Shown here: positions 34,062-42,716 of the stretch, in pieces
Position numbering within the stretch: the stretch's first letter is position 1
How the letters are laid out: the number at the start of each line of letters is the position of its first letter
Assembly: GCA_930633525.1 (NCBI GenBank)
Contig: CAKNFP010000002.1
Span: forward strand, 310,001 to 374,000
DNA: 64,000 nucleotides
Origin: Hyphomicrobiales bacterium
GTDB taxonomy: Bacteria; Pseudomonadota; Alphaproteobacteria; Rhizobiales; Beijerinckiaceae
Reading direction: 5' to 3'
Notes under the pieces: generated by a model
Databases searched by the model: none
Told to the model about the DNA's origin: nothing
What the model saw: only the letters and a program-made list of their open reading frames with translations
Translations under genes and position numbers: made by a program

Positions 34062-34895
34062 CTACTTGAATTTATCCCGCATGGCCTGGATGCCCGGGAT
34101 CGTCTCCGTGAGGTGGAGATGCACGGGGTCGAAATATTGCACCAGTCCTCGATGCGATTTTCCGACCAGTATCGTGAAGATGTAGGATCGATGACCAGGT
34201 GATGTGACGGTGGGATGATAGCCGCTATCAACGAGGACTGTGTCGCGATCGCGCGTCATAAAGCAGGTTTCCTTCTGGCCGTCATAGGTTACCTGCACGC
34301 CGAAGCCTGAAGGCGGAAGAAAGCGATAGTGATAGAGCTCCTGATGATCGGTCTCGCCCTCGCTGCGATCGGTATCGTGCTTGTGGGGTGGGTAGCCCGA
34401 CCAGCAGCCGTCATCCGCATAGAGCTCACTGACGAGGAGATGGCCGGTGCGGCCGTGGCCGTTCTGACCCAGGATATGCAGAATACGCCGCCGGCTATGG
34501 GTTCCCGGCGATCCCACCTCCACGGTCTCCACCTCATCGGGCCGAATGCGGAAGGCGCTATGGCGTTCGGCGGTCAATCCACCGGCGATCGCGACCTCGA
34601 TGGGCTCGGCCAGCGCGTCGATCGTCACGTTGGCGCCGAGAGGCGCGTAGACGGAATCGGCAACGCCTGACCAGACGTCAGCGCGGCCGCCGACCGCGGC
34701 GAAACGCTCGCCCTCGACAAGGATGTCGGCCCTGCCCGACATCAGGACGATGACGCATTCATGGCGCGGCAGCCGCAACTCGAACGTCTCGCCTGGGAGA
34801 AGCCGGATACAGTTGAAGTAGACACGATCAAGCACGGCATCCTCGACGAGGATTGCGCGATCGGCAGTGTCGTGTTGGCGAATGAGCTTAGGCAT
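34062..34895 (-). CDS. 5-deoxy-glucuronate isomerase family protein (IolB-like)
   Basis: This 277-residue bicupin protein fits IolB in length and motifs: HECVIVLMSGRADILVEG, then SGYPPHKHDTDR with metal-type histidines, then ELYHYRFLPPSGFGVQVTY and SGYHPTVTSPGHRSYIFTIL. IolB isomerises 5-deoxyglucuronate in inositol breakdown, and the related KduI acts on 4-deoxy-5-ketouronate. No other inositol genes are present, so here it more likely isomerises a uronate released by the GH39 enzyme. The ATG at 34895 overlaps the end of the ATPase gene by eight bases; the extra N-terminal open frame is rejected. Confidence 0.8.
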   Translation of the reverse strand: MPKLIRQHDTADRAILVEDAVLDRVYFNCIRLLPGETFELRLPRHECVIVLMSGRADILVEGERFAAVGGRADVWSGVADSVYAPLGANVTIDALAEPIEVAIAGGLTAERHSAFRIRPDEVETVEVGSPGTHSRRRILHILGQNGHGRTGHLLVSELYADDGCWSGYPPHKHDTDRSEGETDHQELYHYRFLPPSGFGVQVTYDGQKETCFMTRDRDTVLVDSGYHPTVTSPGHRSYIFTILVGKSHRGLVQYFDPVHLHLTETIPGIQAMRDKFK

Positions 34896-35988
34896 GTTGA
34901 ACCTCTGGGCTTGAGCCCATATCCACGCCTTGCAACACAAGATCCTCGGCGTGATGACAAGCAACGGTGCGGCCTTCGACCCTGCGCAGGGGCGGGGTCT
35001 CCGCCTTGCAGCGCTCTGTCGCGAAGCGGCATCTCGGATGGAAGCTGCAACCGGCCGGGCGATTGGCGGGATCGGCTACCTCTCCCGGCAAGTGAATGCG
35101 ACGCCCGCGGCGCTTGAAGGCCGGGTCCGGAACCGGCAGGGCAGAAAGAAGCGCCTCGGTATAGGGGTGCATCGGACGCGCGAAGAGTTCAGCTGAACTC
35201 GCGATCTCCACGATCTGGCCGACATACATCACCACGACGCGGTCGCAGATATACTCGATGACACTGAGATCATGGCTGACGAACAGGTAGGTCAGCCCGA
35301 ATTCCTGCTGCAGATCCTTCAGGAGATTAAGTGTCTGCGCACGGACACTGACATCGAGCGCCGAAACCGCCTCGTCGAGTATGACGAGGCGTGGATTGGT
35401 CGCCAAGGCGCGGGCGATGCCGACGCGTTGCCGCTCTCCGCCGGAAAAGGCATGCGGATAGCGCCGCGCATATTCCGGCCTGAGCCCCACACGCTGCAAC
35501 AGTTCGCGGACCCTCCCCTCGATTTCGGAGCGCGGCAGAAGACGATTGACCTTGAGCACCTCGCCGACAATGTCGATGACAGGCAGGCGCGGATTGAGGG
35601 AGGCCTGCGGATCCTGAAAAACGATCCTGAGGTCAGTGCAATAGGCAAGCCGCTCGTTCTCGCTCAAGGCCGTCAGGTCGATCATTCGACCGTCGCGATC
35701 GCGATAGCGGATCGTGCCGGACGAAACCTCGTGAATGCCGAGGATGCAGCGGGTGACCGTGGACTTTCCGCACCCGGATTCCCCGACGACCCCGAGCGTC
35801 TCGCCGGCCATGATATCAAAGGACACGCCGTCGACAGCCCGCACAGGCCGGCCCTTGCCCCGTCCGAAAAGGGTCGCGCGGGGCGCGAACACCTTGGCGA
35901 CATCGCGCAATTCCAGCAGGGTCTGCGTGCCCGCCGCACCGGCAACTGCTTCACCGGCTAGTCCTTCAGCGGCTGGTGCTTCAACCAT
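34888..35988 (-). CDS. ABC transporter ATP-binding protein, OppF/DppF type
   Basis: The 366-residue ATPase has Walker A GESGCGKSTVTRC, the ABC signature FSGGERQRVGIARALA and Walker B RLVILDEAVSALD. The C-terminal oligopeptide-type extension includes CSFHPRCRFATERC. It overlaps the upstream OppD-type gene by eight bases. It energises the importer formed by the binding protein and permeases of this operon and might also serve the ATPase-less importer at 9-12.5 kb. Confidence 0.92.
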   Translation of the reverse strand: MVEAPAAEGLAGEAVAGAAGTQTLLELRDVAKVFAPRATLFGRGKGRPVRAVDGVSFDIMAGETLGVVGESGCGKSTVTRCILGIHEVSSGTIRYRDRDGRMIDLTALSENERLAYCTDLRIVFQDPQASLNPRLPVIDIVGEVLKVNRLLPRSEIEGRVRELLQRVGLRPEYARRYPHAFSGGERQRVGIARALATNPRLVILDEAVSALDVSVRAQTLNLLKDLQQEFGLTYLFVSHDLSVIEYICDRVVVMYVGQIVEIASSAELFARPMHPYTEALLSALPVPDPAFKRRGRRIHLPGEVADPANRPAGCSFHPRCRFATERCKAETPPLRRVEGRTVACHHAEDLVLQGVDMGSSPEVQHA

Positions 35989-37108
35989 GGCGAAGGGTCC
36001 TCTGTGCGTGTCCCGCGGGGATCTGCGTCACGCGCGATGCGGGGCGAATGGCCTCCGGCAACACGCAACGGACAGATCGGCTGCCGCCAAGCGCCACGTC
36101 CTGCGGAACCGAAACGTCACAGGTGCCGGCGATTGCAAAATCACACCGGGGGTGGAAATCGCAGCCCTTCGGCCTGTCGAACGGAGAGGGTACCATCCCA
36201 CGTATCGCCGCCAGCCGCGTATCACGCCCGGAGCCCAGTCGCGGCACGGATTTGAGCAGAGCGCGTGTATAGGGATGACGTGGATCGTAGAAAATCTCTT
36301 CCACGCTGCCACGCTCGACCACCTTGCCGAGATACATGACGATGACTTCACTCGCGACCTCCGCCACGACACCCAGGTCATGCGTGATGAACAGGATCGA
36401 CAGGCCGGACTCTTCCTGCAACTCGACAAGCAGATCGATGATATTGGCCTGTGTGGTGACATCCAGCGCCGTGGTCGGCTCGTCGGCGATTACCAGTTTC
36501 GGCCGGCAGGAGAGGGCGAGCGCGATGCACACTCTCTGGCGCATGCCACCCGAGAATTCGAAGGGATAGCTGCCAAGCCGCTCGGCCGGTTTCGGGATTC
36601 CAACGCGCGCCAGCATGGCGGCGGCCCGCTCGGTGGCTTCCCGGCGCCCAAGATTGAGATGGCGGCGAATGACGGGCACCATCTGTTGACCGATGGTATG
36701 GACGGGAGAGAGCGCCGCCATCGGCTCCTGCGAGATGAAGGACACGTCCTTCCCGCGCAAGGCGCGGATGGGCTTGCCGCGCGGGTCGAGCTTGCCGATG
36801 TCGATCGTCCGCCCCGGCTCGGGATGATAAAGCACGCGGCCATCGACGATGCGCGCCGTATGCGGAAGCAGGTTCATCAGCGAACGGCCCGTGATGCTCT
36901 TGCCGGAACCGGATTCACCCACGATGCAAACGGTTTTCCCGCGGGGAATGCCGAACGTGACACCGTCGACCGCACGAACGAGCCCGTCGTCCGTCGCGAA
37001 ATGCACCTTGAGGTTCTCGACCTCGAAGAGCAGATCTTGCGGTTCGGTCGCCGGTCGCGTGGCGCGTGGCTGGCTCGCGCCCGCATCAGGAATAGGGGTC
37101 AGCCGCAT
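35981..37108 (-). CDS. ABC transporter ATP-binding protein, OppD/DppD type
   Basis: The ATPase of about 375 residues shows Walker [15 protein letters not shown]-loop [19 protein letters not shown], signature [16 protein letters not shown], Walker [13 protein letters not shown] and the C-terminal [15 protein letters not shown]. The open frame continues upstream to 37216 inside the permease gene, but ATG 37108 ([10 protein letters not shown]) gives the expected N-terminus and a 23-base overlap with the permease. ATG 37120 is an alternative. Confidence 0.92.
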   Translation of the reverse strand: MRLTPIPDAGASQPRATRPATEPQDLLFEVENLKVHFATDDGLVRAVDGVTFGIPRGKTVCIVGESGSGKSITGRSLMNLLPHTARIVDGRVLYHPEPGRTIDIGKLDPRGKPIRALRGKDVSFISQEPMAALSPVHTIGQQMVPVIRRHLNLGRREATERAAAMLARVGIPKPAERLGSYPFEFSGGMRQRVCIALALSCRPKLVIADEPTTALDVTTQANIIDLLVELQEESGLSILFITHDLGVVAEVASEVIVMYLGKVVERGSVEEIFYDPRHPYTRALLKSVPRLGSGRDTRLAAIRGMVPSPFDRPKGCDFHPRCDFAIAGTCDVSVPQDVALGGSRSVRCVLPEAIRPASRVTQIPAGHAQRTLRHG

Positions 37109-38216
37109 CACGGATCCCATCTCCAAGGAAATTGAGGGCAAGGACGGCGACGACAACCGGGATGCCGGGCAGGAACAGCCAGGGCGCCTGGGTGAGCGCG
37201 AGCAGGCTCTGCGCATCCTTCAAGAGGACACCCCAACTCACCACGGGCGGCTTCAGGCCGATGCCGAGGAAGGACAGCGCGGTCTCAGCAAGGATCATCG
37301 CCGGAATTGCGAGCGTCACCGAGGCGACGATATGACTGGTGAAGGACGGCACCATGTGATGCCAGATCACGCGCTGTCGGCTGCAGCCGTCCAAGCGCGC
37401 CGCCATCACGAAATCCTCCGTCTTCAGGGAGAGGAAACGGCCGCGCACAACACGCGCCAGATCCGTCCAACCGATCAAGGACAGGATCACCGTGATCCAG
37501 AAATAAACGAGAAGCGGGTCCATCCGATCCGGAATGGCGGCCGCAAGTCCCATCCACAACGGAATGGTGGGGATCGACTTGAGGAAGTCGATGGTCCTCT
37601 GCACCGCCTGATCCGCCCAGCCGCCGTAATAGCCCGAGATGCCACCGAGCAGAATGCCGAGGACGAGGCTGATCGTGACGCCGACAAGGCCGATCGACAT
37701 CGATATGCGCGTGCCGTGGATGGTTCGGCTCAGAAGGTCCCGCCCCAGGCGATCCGTGCCCCACAGATACATCGGCGCGTTGGGATCCACCGGGCCGATC
37801 AGATGGCGCTCGGCCGGGATCAGGCCGAACAGGTGATAGGGCTCACCCTTCACAAAAAAGCCGACGGGATAAACGCGGCTCTCATCGATGACGAAGCGAC
37901 GCTGGAGCGCCACGGGATCGAGCTCGACCTTGTATCCGTTCACGTAAAGCAGCGCGAGATCGCCATTTTGATCGCGACCGAACATCTTGAGCACTTGCGG
38001 CGGTGAATAGATGTAACGCGGGTTGTAACGATCCGAGGAATAGGGCGCCACGAATTCCGCAAACAGCGCCACCGCATAGATCGCGAGGACGATGAACCCG
38101 CTCCAGTAAGCGAGCTTATGCTTGCGAAAACGCCGATAGATAAGGCCCCATTGGCCGAGCTCGACGAGCTTTCGGCGTGGCGGTGACAGGCCACCGGCGG
38201 CAGTCGCGTCGGTCAT
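37086..38216 (-). CDS. ABC transporter permease, DppC type with large periplasmic insert
   Basis: The 376-residue permease is longer than usual (~300) because about 90 residues between the first helix and YLWGTDRLGRDLLSRTIHGT form a periplasmic segment (YIYSPPQVLKMFGRDQNGDL to HLIGPVDPNAPM). This longer form is typical of DppC-like permeases in sugar-type peptide-family importers. Its coupling loop is DFVMAARLDGCSRQRVIWHH. It overlaps the following ATPase gene. Confidence 0.9.
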   Translation of the reverse strand: MTDATAAGGLSPPRRKLVELGQWGLIYRRFRKHKLAYWSGFIVLAIYAVALFAEFVAPYSSDRYNPRYIYSPPQVLKMFGRDQNGDLALLYVNGYKVELDPVALQRRFVIDESRVYPVGFFVKGEPYHLFGLIPAERHLIGPVDPNAPMYLWGTDRLGRDLLSRTIHGTRISMSIGLVGVTISLVLGILLGGISGYYGGWADQAVQRTIDFLKSIPTIPLWMGLAAAIPDRMDPLLVYFWITVILSLIGWTDLARVVRGRFLSLKTEDFVMAARLDGCSRQRVIWHHMVPSFTSHIVASVTLAIPAMILAETALSFLGIGLKPPVVSWGVLLKDAQSLLALTQAPWLFLPGIPVVVAVLALNFLGDGIRDAADPYS

Positions 38217-38226
38217 TGCGAAGACC

Positions 38227-39219
38227 TCACTGATAGCGCACGCGCGGGTCGAGCCAGGCGAGCAGCAGATCCGACAACAGTGTGCCGATGACTGTCAGGG
38301 CCGACAGGATGAGAATGAAGCTGCCCGCCAGGTACATATCCTGCGCGAGCAGCGCGCTGAGAAGGAGCGGGCCGGCGGTGGGCAGGCTCAGCACGACGGA
38401 TACGATCACCGCCCCGGAGAACAGATGCGGCAGCACCCATCCGATCGTCGAAACGAAAGGATTGAGCGCGACACGCACGGGATACTTGAACAACAGCTCC
38501 ATTTCACCGAGGCCGTTGGCACGGGCCGTCTGCACATAGGGCTTGTGCAATTCGTCGATCAGATTGGCGCGCATGACGCGGATCAGCGCCGCCGTGCCGG
38601 ACGTCGACAGGATCAGCACCGGCAACCACAGATGCGCCGCGAGGTCGACAAGCTTGGCCCAACTCCACGGCGCATTGACATAGGCTGGCGAGAACAGTCC
38701 GCCGACACTCATGCCGGCGTAGCGCGACAGGACATACATGAGCGCCAGGGACAGGAGAAAACTAGGGATCGCAAGGCCGATGAATCCCAGGAAAGTCACG
38801 ACATAGTCGAGCACCGAATAGCGCCGGACCGCGCTGTAGATACCAATCGGCAAGGCCAACATCCAGGTCACGACAAGCGTGACGAGCGACAGGAGAAGGG
38901 TCATCCCCATGCGGTCCCAAAGCAACTCGGAAACCGGCTTGTTCCATTCAAAGGATTGACCGAAGTCACCATGCAGCAGGATGCCGGTTATCCAGCGCCA
39001 ATACTGGATGTACCAGGGCTGATCCAGCCCATAGCGGGCTTTGAGCCCGGCAAGCGATGCGCTGTCGAGGTCTCCGCCCTGTTCCGCCATCTTGCCCGCA
39101 AGCGACGTCAGAAAGTCGCCCGGCGGCAGCTGGATGATGAGGAACGACACCACCGAGACGGCAGCCAGTGTCAGTGCCGTATAGACGACGCGTTGTGCAA
39201 TGAAGCGCCACATGATCAC
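38227..39219 (-). CDS. ABC transporter permease, DppB type
   Basis: The 330-residue permease begins WRFIAQRVVYTALTLAAVSV and then LIIQLPPGDFLTSL. It contains YVQTARANGLGEMELLFKY as the coupling loop and ends LLLAWLDPRVRYQ. It lies ten bases upstream of the next permease start. Together they form the channel of the family 5 importer in the iduronidase operon. Confidence 0.91.
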   Translation of the reverse strand: MIMWRFIAQRVVYTALTLAAVSVVSFLIIQLPPGDFLTSLAGKMAEQGGDLDSASLAGLKARYGLDQPWYIQYWRWITGILLHGDFGQSFEWNKPVSELLWDRMGMTLLLSLVTLVVTWMLALPIGIYSAVRRYSVLDYVVTFLGFIGLAIPSFLLSLALMYVLSRYAGMSVGGLFSPAYVNAPWSWAKLVDLAAHLWLPVLILSTSGTAALIRVMRANLIDELHKPYVQTARANGLGEMELLFKYPVRVALNPFVSTIGWVLPHLFSGAVIVSVVLSLPTAGPLLLSALLAQDMYLAGSFILILSALTVIGTLLSDLLLAWLDPRVRYQ

Positions 39220-39307
39220 TCCTTCGCCGCAACGTCCACGGCGCAGCCTCGCGATCGCTTCCCAAATCCGCTGACCCGATGTCAGGGACAGCTATTTGGT
39301 GTTGGGT

Positions 39308-39336
39308 GGGAGGCGCGCTTGTTGAGCGCGCCTCCC
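39308..39336 (-). terminator. 12-bp stem-loop after the large binding-protein gene
   Basis: GGGAGGCGCGCT (39308-39319) pairs perfectly with AGCGCGCCTCCC (39325-39336) around a five-base loop, just after the stop of the binding-protein gene and about 90 bases before the permease. With no T tract it likely attenuates read-through or protects the binding-protein message. Confidence 0.65.
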
Positions 39337-39342
39337 CGTGCC

Positions 39343-41286
39343 TTATTTCATGAAGTATTGCTCAGGGTTTGTCGGCCCTGGCGTCACATAGAAGGCCGTG
39401 TCGGGCATGATCTCCGGAACGTTGTGAAAATTAGTCTTCACGACGCCGTAGTTGTCGGGATCCATATCCGTGCCAATGACCGGAAATTCCTCGCCGGTGA
39501 TCGCCAGGATCTGCCGCATCAGCGCGAGTTTGCCTTCATCGCTGACGGTTCTCAAGAGTTCGGTATAGAGATCCTGCTGCTTCTTGGCCCAGGCCGGCGG
39601 TTCCTCGGCGTTCGGATCCTTCGGATTCTGGTAGTAGATGCCCCAGGCCGAGCCAAAGGCTGACTGGTTCTCGTAGGGAAAATACCATTTCGGATCAAGA
39701 AGCCCGAGGAAATCATAGCCACCACCGCCGATCCACACGAGGCCTTCCTGATCGTTGGCCAACATGCGCGCCACGGCGAATGACGATTCAATCGGCTTGG
39801 GCTGCATATCGACACCCACGGCTTTCCAATACTTGCGGATAAGCTCGAGAGCGTCGATATGATCTTTACGCGCGGTCTGAACGTCGATGGAGAACGCAAT
39901 GCGTTTGCCGTCAGGGCCAATGCGATAACCCTGGTCGTCACGCTTGGTGAAGCCTGAGCGATCGATCGTCTCGTTCGCGGCTTTTACATCGAACTTCGTA
40001 TATTGGGTGGCGAGTTTTTCGTCATAGAGAGCCGTTCCGGGCCGCGGCACAGCCTGGTAGGGTCGCGACTGTCCCGCGTAGAGAATATCGTTGATCTCAT
40101 CGCGGTTGATCGCCAGCGACAATCCGATGCGGAAGTCCTTGTTCTGGAAAACTTGCCGCAGAACCGGATTCTTGACGGTCTGGTTGAGGCAGATGAGCAT
40201 GCCATTCGACCAGGCCGGCTGCACCTTGAACAGCTTGTAGCCGCCCTGCTCGCGATGCGCCGCCAGAACCATGCCCGTTTCCAGGGAGTTAAGCCGCTGC
40301 GCCTGCATGTCGAGGCCGCCATTGGTGGCCTTCAGAATGACGGATTGCACATCGCCCATGACGTCGTAGGTTACGCGATCAATATAGGGCAACTGCTTCC
40401 CGTCGGGATCGACCTTGAAATAGTAGGGATTGCGCTCCGCAACGACCTGCGTGGTGCCGGTATAGGGCACCGTCAGCTTCCATGGATCAAGCACGGGACG
40501 CGCCGCATCCCGCCAACGGTCCGGCGACTGCCAATTGCCAACCTTGGTCTGGATCAGCGCAACCCAGCTCGGAGCCCCAGCCGCCTTCGCCAATTGATCG
40601 ACGTCCGGGTTATAGGCCTTGTGAAACTTCTTGAGATACTGGGCCGGAGACCCTGCCAAGATATCCGAGCCGATATTGCTTGCAAGGTAGTAGAGAAGCA
40701 TACCGTTCGGGGCTTTGAAGCTAAACTGAACAGTGGAATCGTCCACTTTCGAGACGACCACCGGGTCATTACCCGATCTCAACCAGCGGGGTACAGCCGG
40801 CGTAATCTCCTTGTTCATCAAGATGTCGTTGTACCAGAACAGGATGTCGTCAGCGGTAAACGGTGTCCCATCGGACCACTTGACACCTTTGCGAAGCTTG
40901 AACGTATAGACGGTCCCGTCGCCGTTGACCGAATAGCTCTCGGCGACATCCGGCACGACCCCGGTCCACTGCGGGTCCCAGCGCACAAGACGCGTATAGC
41001 CTATCGTGCGCTCCAGCAGGCCGTCGGAGGCACCCACAAGGGCCTGCCGCCACGTGCCGCCATAGCTGCCGATGGAATTCACGGGCTTGACGACGAGCGG
41101 ATTCTCCGGAAGACGCTGTGCGACAGGCGGAAGCTTGCCTGCCGCGACCTCCTTGGCGAGGCTTGGTGCTTCTTTGTAGTCCGCGCCCAGTGCTGCGCGC
41201 GTCGTCAGGTCCGAGATTCCAAGAACACCGCAGCCGATGGACAGGTACAATATCGCGCGTCCGAGCGCGCGTTGGCTCGTCAACAT
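39343..41286 (-). CDS. ABC transporter substrate-binding protein, family 5, long (oligosaccharide-type)
   Basis: The 647-residue protein starts with a signal sequence (AILYLSIGCGVLGISDLTTR, cleavage near ALGA-DY) and has the family 5 core: VAESYSVNGDGTVYTFKLRK, GVKWSDGTPFTADDILFWYN and later NPYYFKVDPDGKQLPYID. It is about 100 residues longer than DppA; long family 5 proteins with LacI regulators and glycosidases usually carry oligosaccharides (compare the alpha-galactoside system of Sinorhizobium). It is first in the operon and faces a LacI gene, with operators between them. Confidence 0.9.
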   Translation of the reverse strand: MLTSQRALGRAILYLSIGCGVLGISDLTTRAALGADYKEAPSLAKEVAAGKLPPVAQRLPENPLVVKPVNSIGSYGGTWRQALVGASDGLLERTIGYTRLVRWDPQWTGVVPDVAESYSVNGDGTVYTFKLRKGVKWSDGTPFTADDILFWYNDILMNKEITPAVPRWLRSGNDPVVVSKVDDSTVQFSFKAPNGMLLYYLASNIGSDILAGSPAQYLKKFHKAYNPDVDQLAKAAGAPSWVALIQTKVGNWQSPDRWRDAARPVLDPWKLTVPYTGTTQVVAERNPYYFKVDPDGKQLPYIDRVTYDVMGDVQSVILKATNGGLDMQAQRLNSLETGMVLAAHREQGGYKLFKVQPAWSNGMLICLNQTVKNPVLRQVFQNKDFRIGLSLAINRDEINDILYAGQSRPYQAVPRPGTALYDEKLATQYTKFDVKAANETIDRSGFTKRDDQGYRIGPDGKRIAFSIDVQTARKDHIDALELIRKYWKAVGVDMQPKPIESSFAVARMLANDQEGLVWIGGGGYDFLGLLDPKWYFPYENQSAFGSAWGIYYQNPKDPNAEEPPAWAKKQQDLYTELLRTVSDEGKLALMRQILAITGEEFPVIGTDMDPDNYGVVKTNFHNVPEIMPDTAFYVTPGPTNPEQYFMK

Positions 41287-41335
41287 GAGCGACCCTCCCT
41301 ATGCGCCTTCTCGATCGATGTCGGGGCGTTGAATC

Positions 41336-41353
41336 TACGTTATCGTTATCGTT
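41336..41353. promoter_or_regulatory. LacI-family operator at the binding-protein promoter
   Basis: TACGTTATCGTTATCGTT centres on CG at 41344-41345. The right half GTTATCGTT is the exact complement of the left half AACGATAAC of the operator at 41476-41493; the left half matches at 6 of 9. It lies 50 bases upstream of the binding-protein start, where it could repress the 11-kb operon. Confidence 0.65.
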
Positions 41354-41475
41354 CCAATATCGTCAAGAACCGGATTTGAATTTTTCGTACGTGCAACGGA
41401 ATCGATGGATAGGGCGATATCTCTGTGCTAACAAACGGCTAGAGACTTTGAGTGATCTTGTTGCGATCGACCGGG

Positions 41476-41493
41476 AACGATAACGCTATCGTT
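41476..41493. promoter_or_regulatory. LacI-family operator at the regulator's own promoter
   Basis: AACGATAACGCTATCGTT has perfect 7-bp arms (AACGATA/TATCGTT) and a central CG at 41484-41485. It ends eight bases before the LacI start codon, suggesting autorepression. Confidence 0.72.
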
Positions 41494-41501
41494 AAATTGT
41501 G

Positions 41502-42569
41502 ATGGATACCAAGAGCCCAACGCGGTCGCCCGCGAAATCCGCTGAAGCTGCCACGGAGCAACTGACCGGACGGCCAGTGACGATCACCGACGTCGCATCT
41601 GCCGCCGGCGTCTCGCCGATGACGGTTTCACGGGTTCTCAACAGCAGGGGCGGCGCGAGCGCCGAGACCCGCGCCCGTGTTCTGGAGATCGCGGGGGCGC
41701 TGAACTATCGGCCGAACAGCTTCGCCAAGAATTTGCGTATCGATCGCTCAAAGGTCGTGGGCATCGTCGTTCCGGATATCGCCAATCCGTTCTTCCCGGA
41801 AATCATCCGCGGCGCGGAACTTGCAGCGCGGCCTGCGGGTTACACCCTGCTGACGTCCAATGTCGTCGAGGACCCGGCACGGGAAGAAGAGGTCATCGGC
41901 ACGCTTCTCGAGCGCCGTGTCGATGGCATCATTCTCTGCAGTGCGCGCCTCGAGGAGAAGCGTCTCCTCCGCGCGATCGAGGGGCACCGCGCCGTGGTCC
42001 TCATCAACAGGGTCTTGCCACGACGAATTGCCGGCACGATCGAGATTGATTATGCCTCCGGCGTCGAAACCTTGGTCGAAAAGCTGATCGCCCAGGGGCG
42101 CCGCCGGTTCGCATTCGCCTCCGGGCTCTCGACATCCTACGGCGGCCAGAAGCGCCGTGGCGGCCTCAATCGCGCGCTCGCCAGGCACGACCTCGCGCTC
42201 GTGACAGAGGTTTCGAGCTCCCCGGACCTCGCCGGCGGCACAGAGATCGGCCAGGCCCTGTTGCCCTATCGCGGCGCGATCGACGCGCTGATCTGCTACA
42301 ATGATCTTATCGCGATCGGCGCGATGTCCGTGATGAAGGAAAAAGGCATCACCGTGCCTGAAGAGATTGCGGTGACGGGCTGTGACGACATCCCGGTGGC
42401 AGCGCTTGTGTCTCCGGCGCTCACGACCTTGCGTGTCGCCAAGCAGGATCTGGGCGAGCTGGCGATGCGTATGCTCCTCGACAGGATCGAAGGGCGCAAC
42501 ACCCAGCATGGCATCCTGATCGAGCCGGATCTGATCGCTCGTCAGACGACCGATTTTCCCTTTCCGTAG
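41502..42569 (+). CDS. LacI-family transcriptional regulator (iduronidase operon)
   Basis: The regulator of about 355 residues has the HTH VTITDVASAAGVSPMTVSRV near residues 28-47, the hinge ALNYRPNSFAKNLR and an effector domain with VVGIVVPDIANPFFPEIIRG and AVTGCDDIPVAALVSPALTT. It is divergent from the binding-protein gene of the iduronidase operon, with palindromic CG-centred sites at both promoters. GTG 41499 directly precedes the ATG used here. The inducer is probably a sugar from that pathway. Confidence 0.9.
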   Translation: MDTKSPTRSPAKSAEAATEQLTGRPVTITDVASAAGVSPMTVSRVLNSRGGASAETRARVLEIAGALNYRPNSFAKNLRIDRSKVVGIVVPDIANPFFPEIIRGAELAARPAGYTLLTSNVVEDPAREEEVIGTLLERRVDGIILCSARLEEKRLLRAIEGHRAVVLINRVLPRRIAGTIEIDYASGVETLVEKLIAQGRRRFAFASGLSTSYGGQKRRGGLNRALARHDLALVTEVSSSPDLAGGTEIGQALLPYRGAIDALICYNDLIAIGAMSVMKEKGITVPEEIAVTGCDDIPVAALVSPALTTLRVAKQDLGELAMRMLLDRIEGRNTQHGILIEPDLIARQTTDFPFP

Positions 42570-42716
42570 GGGCATGCTGTTAGAGGTCAACTTCGACGGG
42601 TGACAGAGCACGGGATACACAGGCTGGCCATGTCCCGCCGAACCCACAGAGTTGTGACGAGCAGGAATCGCTGAGCACAGCTAGAACGTTGCTCCGATAA
42701 CCGTGGTGGCGTTGCT

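Noticed and set aside
34062-34895. Calling the region a myo-inositol catabolic locus because of the IolB-like gene
   Set aside because: No iolC, iolD, iolG or iolA homologues are nearby; the TIM-barrel proteins alone are not specific to inositol.
35735-37135. A 466-codon open frame on the plus strand
   Set aside because: It is antisense to both OppD- and OppF-type ATPases; no domain recognised.
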